This document shows, piece after piece, positions 44,376 to 49,336 of a stretch of DNA of 49,336 nucleotides (the stretch's first letter is position 1; each line of letters opens with the position of its first letter). The notes below the pieces were generated by a model that did not search any database, had not been told where the DNA came from, and saw only the letters and a program-made list of their open reading frames with translations. The stretch lies in assembly GCA_900770025.1 (NCBI GenBank), contig CAAGIW010000063.1, positions 1 through 49,336 of the forward strand. The letters are read 5' to 3'. This DNA is from an uncultured Prevotella sp. GTDB taxonomy: Bacteria > Bacteroidota > Bacteroidia > Bacteroidales > Bacteroidaceae. Position numbers and translations under genes: made by a program.

Positions 44376-45773
44376 ATGGAAAAAGATTGGAAAGACAACC
44401 TATCCACTGATGCTAAGGGGAACACCTTGAAGACCATCAGCAATCTTAGGATGATTTTCACGCATGATGAGAATCTCCGTCAGATTCGATTTGACACCTT
44501 CTGCCAAGACGACATTTCCTTTTCGCCTTTGTTCCGCAACGTCAATGGAAACAAGGTGGATGAAGAATCCGTAGGGAAGATTCAAGACTATCTGGAGCAG
44601 AACTATGACTTACGCCTCACACAGAACAAGGTGTTTGAGATATTGAAGACCACGGCTTCCGAGCGTAACTTCAATCCTGTGCAAGACTACATCTGTAAGG
44701 AGAAATGGGACGGAAATCCTCGCATTGAGACTGCCATCATTGATTACCTCGGTGCGGAAGACACACCACTTATTAGAGAACAGACTAAGTTGTGGTTTGT
44801 GGCGGCTGTTGCCCGAGCCTTCGAGCCTGGATGCAAGTTCGACAATGTGCTCACTTTGCCAGGCCCACAAGGTATTGGCAAAAGCACGTTCTTCAAAGTT
44901 ATTGGAGACAGATGGTTCAACGACTCTTTTTCGTTCGCAAGTGGTGACAAGGAAAAGGTTGAGACTATCACGAATGGTTGGATTATCGAGATAAGTGAGC
45001 TAAACGGTATGAAGCGAGCCAATGATGCAGAGGCGGCAAAGGCTTTCCTTAGCCGTCGTAGCGACTGTATGCGTCCTGCCTATGGGCGCAAACCTATAGA
45101 GTACTTGCGCCACAATGTTTTTGCAGCCACCACAAACGAGACTAACTTCCTGCAAGGCGACAATGGAAATCGCCGTTGGTGGATAGTGCCAGTTCAAGGC
45201 AATGGTCACGTTTCAGATTGGCTCTCAGCTCTACAGTCTGTGGTGCATCAACTATGGGCAGAGGCTTACACCTATTATAAAGAAAGCATGAACCTCTACC
45301 TCAGCCCTGAATTGGAAGCAAAGGCAAATGAAGTGCAGATGTGTCATTCAAGCATTCTCAACGACCCTATCCTTGATGACATCAGACTCTACTTGGAACG
45401 TCTTGTGCCTAAGGCTTACGACACTTGGAGCATTCCCATGCGTGCAGCCTATCAGAAAGGTGCATATACCGAAGCGACACCCAACAGCAAGCCCGAGGTT
45501 CTACTCAATATGGTCTGCGCAAGACAAATTATCGAAGAGCTGCCCAACGACCTTGTACGAAGGAATCCTGCCAAGTACACTGCCCAATACATCAATCGGC
45601 TCATGTCGTTGGTGGACGGATGGGAGCGTAGCGAGCAGGAGAAGGTCAAAGGGTTGCACCCTTCATATTGCGACAAGACGGGACGGACGAAACACCCTTG
45701 GGTGAGAATAAGTGCTCAACAAGAAGAACAAAAGGGAAAAGAAGAAGTTTTTCAGCAAGACTTACCATTCTGA
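44376..45773 (+). CDS. VapE-like (virulence-associated E family) P-loop protein
   Basis: Replication-type protein of 465 residues. The VapE/VirE core is a superfamily-3-like ATPase. It has a Walker A motif GPQGIGKST (163-171), acidic strand GWIIEISELNGM as Walker B, an arginine-rich segment FLSRRSDCMRPAYGRK, and sensor motif HNVFAATTNETNFL followed by GNRRWWIVPV. Such proteins are found in phage satellites and integrative elements and probably act in primase-helicase functions during element replication. The start at 44376 leaves a one-base gap from the DUF3853 stop. No N-terminal primase domain is visible here, so it would need a separate primase or host primase. Confidence 0.88.
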   Translation: MEKDWKDNLSTDAKGNTLKTISNLRMIFTHDENLRQIRFDTFCQDDISFSPLFRNVNGNKVDEESVGKIQDYLEQNYDLRLTQNKVFEILKTTASERNFNPVQDYICKEKWDGNPRIETAIIDYLGAEDTPLIREQTKLWFVAAVARAFEPGCKFDNVLTLPGPQGIGKSTFFKVIGDRWFNDSFSFASGDKEKVETITNGWIIEISELNGMKRANDAEAAKAFLSRRSDCMRPAYGRKPIEYLRHNVFAATTNETNFLQGDNGNRRWWIVPVQGNGHVSDWLSALQSVVHQLWAEAYTYYKESMNLYLSPELEAKANEVQMCHSSILNDPILDDIRLYLERLVPKAYDTWSIPMRAAYQKGAYTEATPNSKPEVLLNMVCARQIIEELPNDLVRRNPAKYTAQYINRLMSLVDGWERSEQEKVKGLHPSYCDKTGRTKHPWVRISAQQEEQKGKEEVFQQDLPF

Positions 45774-46021
45774 TAGACCTTTATCCATTTACTTCATGTC
45801 CCTTTGTCCCAAATATACTTGGCAAAAAAGAAAATATGGAGTGTAGGATAAATAAAGGATTTCTTTCTTTTACTGAGGGACAACTTGGGACTGACGTTTA
45901 CTTGGCATTGAGCTTGCCTGTGGCAGGAGTTACCATCTTTCGATGGTGTAAGGGATGATATTCCTTTTCCCTTTCTTTTCGTCAGCAGCCAGTGTTAACA
46001 GATATGCCACACCAGAGTCTG
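45774..46021 (+). other. Intergenic stretch between the VapE-like and MobC genes
   Basis: No convincing gene. GTCCC pairs at 45798-45802 and 45806-45810 are mirrored by GGGAC at 45877-45881 and 45887-45891, giving a long-range inverted repeat. A GTTAAC site lies near 45994. Confidence 0.45.
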
Positions 46022-46029
46022 TACCTTTG
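46022..46029 (+). promoter_or_regulatory. Candidate -7 element of the mobilisation genes
   Basis: TACCTTTG fits TAnnTTTG about 155 bases before the mobC ATG. The -33 position has no TTTG. Confidence 0.4.
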
Positions 46030-46066
46030 TTAGCCGTAGTTTTTCTGGAGGTCTAAACAAGAAGTA

Positions 46067-46108
46067 CCAGTGTCAGACGGTTTCGCTTCGCTCACCGCTT
46101 TCTACTGG
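46067..46108. other. Candidate origin of transfer (oriT) dyad
   Basis: CCAGT-N6-CGG (46067-46080) is mirrored by CCG-N6-ACTGG (46095-46108) with equal spacing around a 14-base centre. It sits just upstream of mobC and the relaxase, where oriT usually lies. The nic site cannot be fixed from sequence. Confidence 0.4.
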
Positions 46109-46183
46109 CATCCTTGAATGTTCGCAGGCTCACATTGACAATCCTCTTATATCGGAGTATAAACTTTCAAAAACGCATTTACA

Positions 46184-46579
46184 ATGACAGAAGATAAACA
46201 TAACAACTCGGAGAAAGCTTCAAGGAAGAGACCTCCGAAGAGCAGACACATTGATGTTCGTTTTACAGAAGACGAGTTCAACATAGTTTTGAAGTACGCC
46301 CGAATGTCGGGAAGAAGCAAGAGTATCTATCTTCACGATGTTGCGCTTGGGTATAAACCATCCCTGCCAATGACCGCAGAACAGCAGGAAGCATTGAAAG
46401 GTTTGATTGGCGCAAGGGCGGAACTGATAGGCATACGCAATGCGCTTCATGCTTTGCCGCAAGAAGAGAGGAAGAAACTATTCAAGAGAGCCGACTTCAT
46501 GGCGCGGTGGATGCAAGGCATCAATTCCCTCATTGAGGAATGGAGCCACATCAGAGACAATTTCATCAATATGGTATGA
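46184..46579 (+). CDS. mobC: MobC-like relaxosome accessory protein
   Basis: Protein of 131 residues with a basic N-terminus (KASRKRPPKSRHIDVRFTEDEF), a ribbon-helix-helix-like segment (VRFTEDEFNIVLKYARMSGRSKSIYLHDVAL) and a C-terminal amphipathic part. This matches plasmid mobilisation MobC proteins, which bind oriT and help the relaxase open the strands. Its stop overlaps the relaxase start (ATGA at 46576-46579), giving tight coupling. Consistent with the dyad upstream being oriT. Confidence 0.85.
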   Translation: MTEDKHNNSEKASRKRPPKSRHIDVRFTEDEFNIVLKYARMSGRSKSIYLHDVALGYKPSLPMTAEQQEALKGLIGARAELIGIRNALHALPQEERKKLFKRADFMARWMQGINSLIEEWSHIRDNFINMV

Positions 46580-47835
46580 TAGCAAAAGCAACAGCAATTC
46601 AACATGGTCAGGCAATGACCAATTACGCAACAAAGAATAACCGTGCAGACATAGTCAAAACCAATCATCTTAGCGATGGTCTGCCTCCTATGGGTATGTG
46701 GGACGAAATGGTGCTGCACCAGTCCTTGTTCAAACAGAAATACGCCAAGAAGCCCATTGAGTTGACATCCATCCGCTTTGAACTTTCCCCATCTGAGGAA
46801 GAAGCACGAAACTGGACAATGGAAGATTGGCAAAAATGCCTTGACGAGTTTATCCATGAGATAGACCACATCTCCAAGGTGAACCACATTGGCAAGAGAA
46901 AAGGCAAGGCAGCTGCATCAGTCAAGCCAACCAATATTGCCAGCTCTCAGTATTTTGCCGCCCTTCATCGTGACTCAAAGAGTGGTATTCCTCACTTGCA
47001 TTTGGTGGTGAACCGCATTGACATGAACGGCAATCTCAATGATGTGAAGTTTATAGGCGAACGTGCCGTGATGGCTGCAAAGGCTGTCAATCAGCATCAT
47101 GGTTGGAAAGACGCAATGGATATTCGTGAGGAACGCATTGCGAAGATAACCAATGTTTGTATGGACGTGCTACGCTCCATGCCAGTCTTTGACTGGAATG
47201 TCTATGCCAATCGACTGAGGGATAAGGGATATGATATTGAGTTAGTCCGTGACAAGACAGGTCAAGCAAAGGTACATGGCTATCGCTTCACGTTTGGCAG
47301 AACTACCATCAAGGCATCAGAACTGGGTGTAGGAAGAAACCTCACTGCATCGAAGATTGAGAATACTTTTCGTAGGCTGCACCAACAGACAAGCCCTATT
47401 GGTCAAAGACCTTCTGCCTCGCCATTACGACCAAGTTCCTTGGACAGCAGAAATACGGCAATCTCAAGTGGTCAGTCACGCTCAAATGATGTGGCTCAGT
47501 CTGCCATTCCTGCAAGGTTCAGAAAGATTATCGAGGTTGATGGCGAGCGTTTCAACATAGTAATGCCGAGAACTGCATATGATATGATGAAGAATAGCAT
47601 TGAGGTTCCCGAGAATGGTTCTGCAAGCCATAATGACGTTCTCAATGTGGCGATGCTGCTCTTCATGAACTACCTTGATGCTGCCACCTCTATGTCGGAG
47701 TCATGTGGTGGCGGTGGTAGTCCTGGCAGTGGTTGGGGACGTGACAAGGACGAAGATGACCGTGATTGGGCAAGACGTTGCGCAATGCAAGCCAATTGGC
47801 TCTGCAAACCGATAAAGAGAAGTCGTAGAAGATAA
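46576..47835 (+). CDS. Relaxase/mobilisation nuclease (MobA/MobB type)
   Basis: Nicking enzyme of 419 residues that cuts one strand at oriT and stays bound to the DNA for transfer. The N-terminal part is the relaxase fold: MIAKATAIQHGQAMTNYATK, the long helix with FIHEIDHISKVNHIGKRKG, and the metal-site motif GIPHLHLVVNRID with H140 and H142. The C-terminal half is basic and glycine-rich near the end (SCGGGGSPGSGWG). The start at 46576 overlaps the mobC stop; an earlier in-frame codon at 46540 lies within mobC. No coupling protein or type IV secretion gene is present, so transfer would be in trans. Confidence 0.88.
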   Translation: MIAKATAIQHGQAMTNYATKNNRADIVKTNHLSDGLPPMGMWDEMVLHQSLFKQKYAKKPIELTSIRFELSPSEEEARNWTMEDWQKCLDEFIHEIDHISKVNHIGKRKGKAAASVKPTNIASSQYFAALHRDSKSGIPHLHLVVNRIDMNGNLNDVKFIGERAVMAAKAVNQHHGWKDAMDIREERIAKITNVCMDVLRSMPVFDWNVYANRLRDKGYDIELVRDKTGQAKVHGYRFTFGRTTIKASELGVGRNLTASKIENTFRRLHQQTSPIGQRPSASPLRPSSLDSRNTAISSGQSRSNDVAQSAIPARFRKIIEVDGERFNIVMPRTAYDMMKNSIEVPENGSASHNDVLNVAMLLFMNYLDAATSMSESCGGGGSPGSGWGRDKDEDDRDWARRCAMQANWLCKPIKRSRRR

Positions 47836-47854
47836 CATTTAAACACTTATCAGT

Positions 47855-48403
47855 ATGGGACGAAACAAGAAAGATGCAGCACAGGATGTGCTAACACTGT
47901 ACAATCAGATGCAGGAAGACGAAACTATTGAGAGTGGCAAGAACGAAATCAAGGTTACTCTCAATGAGATAGAATCAGCTAAGAACGCACTCAATGCCGC
48001 AAGGGAAGAACTTGCCAAAGCCAACCGTATGTTGGAATCAACGAGAGTCGCACTTGTGGCTGCCTACAGGAGTACGGACAACATCGTTGACAGTATCTGC
48101 AATGCCATTGTCAAAGCAGAGCAAAGCAACCTCAAAGTTGGCATCAATGACGAAGGACTTGCCCAGTTGAACGAGCGGAACAACACCGCCATTGCAGCCT
48201 TCAAGCAAGCCTTTGATGAACATGAAAAACGGATAAATGTCCTATTCACTCACCAACAGAAAGAACAAAAGCGCATCCGAAACATTGAAGAAGGTGCTTA
48301 CTTCAATGGTCGTACCTATGCTTGGATGTTCGGCTTAGCTTTTGCCTGTTGGACAATCATCTTCGTAGAGATTACCATTTGGATATGTATCAAACTGTTT
48401 TAG
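47855..48403 (+). CDS. Coiled-coil protein with C-terminal membrane anchor
   Basis: I do not recognise a named family. The 182-residue protein is charged and helical, with heptad-like coiled coil at about residues 35-75 (EIESAKNALNAAREELAKAN) and again at about 105-145. A single hydrophobic helix fills the last 27 residues (AWMFGLAFACWTIIFVEITI, then WICIKLF), suggesting a tail-anchored inner-membrane protein. It follows the relaxase by 19 bp and precedes the next gene by 21 bp, so it is part of the mobilisation operon and may assist relaxosome positioning, which is inference. Confidence 0.75.
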   Translation: MGRNKKDAAQDVLTLYNQMQEDETIESGKNEIKVTLNEIESAKNALNAAREELAKANRMLESTRVALVAAYRSTDNIVDSICNAIVKAEQSNLKVGINDEGLAQLNERNNTAIAAFKQAFDEHEKRINVLFTHQQKEQKRIRNIEEGAYFNGRTYAWMFGLAFACWTIIFVEITIWICIKLF

Positions 48404-48424
48404 CGAACTCAAAACAACACCATT

Positions 48425-48742
48425 ATGACAGACAACGAATACTACAAGACAAGAAAGGCAGCAGCCGATGCCCTTATCTACTGGGCAAAGACCGGCATGA
48501 GACAGTTCACCATGCGTGATGCTGTAAACGACTACCTGGAGGCGAGCGGTGCAAACCACCCCTCCATAGGTGGCGAAGAGACCATCTTCGCCCACAGAAA
48601 AATAGCAGCCAACCGACTGGCGATTGACTGCATCTATGCTTTGTCCAAAGAGGAACTATCAAAGGTGGATAAGGAGTTGGAGGAGATCGTTCTGAATGTA
48701 CCAAGTCAAATTGTTGTCTATTTTGAACTTACCAAGCAATAA
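48425..48742 (+). CDS. Hypothetical mobile-element protein
   Basis: Unrecognised soluble protein of 105 residues, last in the mobilisation operon, 21 bp after the membrane-anchored coiled-coil gene. Visible features are a helical N-terminus (YYKTRKAAADALIYWAKTG), an RQFTMRDAVNDYLEASG segment that looks like a winged-helix half, and an acidic C-terminal helix (LSKVDKELEEIVLNV). No signal peptide or membrane segment. Function cannot be assigned. Confidence 0.65.
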   Translation: MTDNEYYKTRKAAADALIYWAKTGMRQFTMRDAVNDYLEASGANHPSIGGEETIFAHRKIAANRLAIDCIYALSKEELSKVDKELEEIVLNVPSQIVVYFELTKQ

Positions 48743-48885
48743 TTATAAGACGAGTTGTTGAACCACCAACTGCTTTGTTGGTTGACTTAACACCATTAAG
48801 TGTCAATCTTGATTTCCTCTAAAATAATCCGTTAAATAAGCCAATATCTCCTTATGATATTCCATTTTCGATTCCCTGAATCGTG
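48743..48885 (+). other. Spacer with stem-loops between the mobilisation operon and the patatin gene
   Basis: CCAAC and GTTGG form a short hairpin near 48766-48781, and ACTTAA/TTAAGT another near 48786-48802. They may end the mobilisation transcript. No clear T-run follows. Confidence 0.4.
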
Positions 48886-48893
48886 TACTTTTG
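48886..48893 (+). promoter_or_regulatory. -7 element of the patatin-like gene
   Basis: TACTTTTG fits TAnnTTTG, 24 bases before the ATG, with TTTTCG near 48865-48870 as a weak -33. The leader would be about 20 bases. Confidence 0.55.
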
Positions 48894-48917
48894 CCTTCAA
48901 ATTCAATGAATGGTAAA

Positions 48918-49336
48918 ATGCGTAAAATAAGAATACTTTATTTTTTTCTCATGCTGTGTTGTTTATCTGTCAATACCAGTTTACGAGCACAGCAATCCCG
49001 TAAGAAAGTTGGGCTTGTATTGGGTGGAGGTGGTGCCAAAGGTGCAGCCGAAGTTGGTGTGCTTAAAGTGTTGGAAGAAGCAGGCATTCCGATAGATTAT
49101 ATTGCAGGAACCAGTATAGGTGCCATTGTAGGCGGACTATACTCCATAGGATATGATGCAGCCGACCTTGACAGCCTCTATCGTAACCAAGATTGGCTGT
49201 TCTTGCTAAGAGACCAAGTGAAACGGGAATCCGAGGCTTTCCTTTCCAAAGAAGAAAAGGAAAAGTATTTGATTCACGTACCACTTTCCAAAGAAAGAAA
49301 AATTTCGTTACCAACAGGGTATGTGACAGGACAAAA
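48918..49336 (+). CDS. Secreted patatin-like phospholipase, N-terminal part (runs off the window)
   Basis: The first 139 residues of an open frame that continues past the window end. A signal peptide ends near SLRAQ (residue about 25). The patatin oxyanion motif GGGGAKG lies at residues 36-42 and the nucleophile elbow GTSIG at 64-68 (serine 66). A signal peptide on a patatin suggests the type Vd/PlpD arrangement, in which a patatin domain is joined to a BamA-like barrel that sends it to the surface; that C-terminal part is not in the window, so this is expectation. The gene has its own promoter and may be cargo of the element or chromosomal. Confidence 0.85.
   Translation, partial: MRKIRILYFFLMLCCLSVNTSLRAQQSRKKVGLVLGGGGAKGAAEVGVLKVLEEAGIPIDYIAGTSIGAIVGGLYSIGYDAADLDSLYRNQDWLFLLRDQVKRESEAFLSKEEKEKYLIHVPLSKERKISLPTGYVTGQ

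Larger units (their letters stand above)
43548..49336 (+). mobile_element. Mobilisable integrative element at the tRNA 3' end (right end not in window)
   Basis: From the tRNA end onward, base composition becomes more AT-rich and codon use changes. All recognisable genes from 44.05 to 48.74 kb are of mobile-element type: DUF3853, a VapE-like primase/helicase, MobC, relaxase and two accessory proteins. No transfer apparatus is present, so it would depend on a helper conjugative element. No integrase, no second att copy of the tRNA end and no right boundary are visible. The patatin-like gene at 48918 may be cargo or flanking chromosome. Confidence 0.6.

Noticed and set aside
45668..45958. 96-residue plus-strand frame overlapping the end of the VapE-like gene
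   Set aside because: Its first part is an out-of-frame reading of the VapE-like gene and the rest has no recognisable features.

Overview
The window looks like a chromosome segment of a Prevotella-like member of the Bacteroidota. The evidence is the recurrent promoter pattern TTTG-N19-22-TAnnTTTG, the near absence of Shine-Dalgarno sequences, and the gene content: a DUF2851 protein, LruC-domain lipoproteins, a frdCAB-type fumarate reductase, an Oar-like TonB-dependent receptor and a Bacteroidota HU-like protein. The genus is inferred, not proven. Most of the window is moderately GC-rich. From about 43.5 kb to the end it is visibly more AT-rich and carries mobilisation genes.

Layout. 0.1-4.5 kb (minus): P-type Ca2+ ATPase, ribF and a CPBP membrane protease. 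4.5-7.2 kb (minus): a GH105/88-type unsaturated glucuronyl hydrolase and a Stealth-type sugar-phosphate transferase. 7.2-8.6 kb: a long non-coding stretch holding two repeat elements. 8.6-14.6 kb (plus): a porin, an imelysin lipoprotein, a di-haem DUF1111 lipoprotein and a short ResB/CcsA protein, read here as an iron- or redox-linked envelope module with its own cytochrome c maturation factor. 14.7-17.3 kb (minus): a MerR regulator and a PLP-dependent histidine-decarboxylase-like enzyme with an apparent signal peptide. 17.5-18.0 kb (plus): an HU-like protein. 18.1-24.4 kb (minus): dusB, dprA, a thioesterase, a DUF2851 protein and pnp. 24.5-29.3 kb (minus): two LruC-domain lipoproteins in tandem. 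29.8-33.3 kb (minus): frdB, frdA and frdC. 33.6-36.9 kb (plus): a heparinase II/III-type lyase and a DUF2264 protein. 37.2-42.9 kb (minus): an orphan sensor histidine kinase and a TonB-dependent receptor. 43.47 kb: a tRNA with a CAT anticodon. 44.05-48.74 kb (plus): a mobilisable element with DUF3853, VapE-like, MobC, relaxase and two unknown proteins. 48.9 kb to the end: the start of a secreted patatin-like gene.

The most distinctive signal is not a gene. Four intergenic spacers (about 7.8, 15.8, 29.5 and 37.0 kb) each carry an oriented element of exactly four 22-bp units. Each array is followed by a tail ending in a conserved box related to ATTATCAG. Three tails have the same 66-bp unit-to-box distance and one is 24 bp shorter. 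Unit number and spacing are conserved while sequence varies between two core types, so the element looks like a maintained functional or mobile unit rather than random tandem DNA. A separate 176-bp element near 8.2 kb has 23-bp inverted ends and a palindromic core also present at 35.5 kb. A third repeat family, built on GAATTACGAATT, has been captured as coding sequence at the C-terminus of the heparinase-like protein.

Functional links: the polysaccharide genes (GH105, heparinase-like, DUF2264) fit use of uronic-acid-containing glycans. Fumarate reductase fits anaerobic respiration to succinate. The porin-imelysin-dihaem-CcsA block would act in the periplasm. The element at the right-hand end lacks an integrase and a second att site within the window, so its boundary there is unknown.
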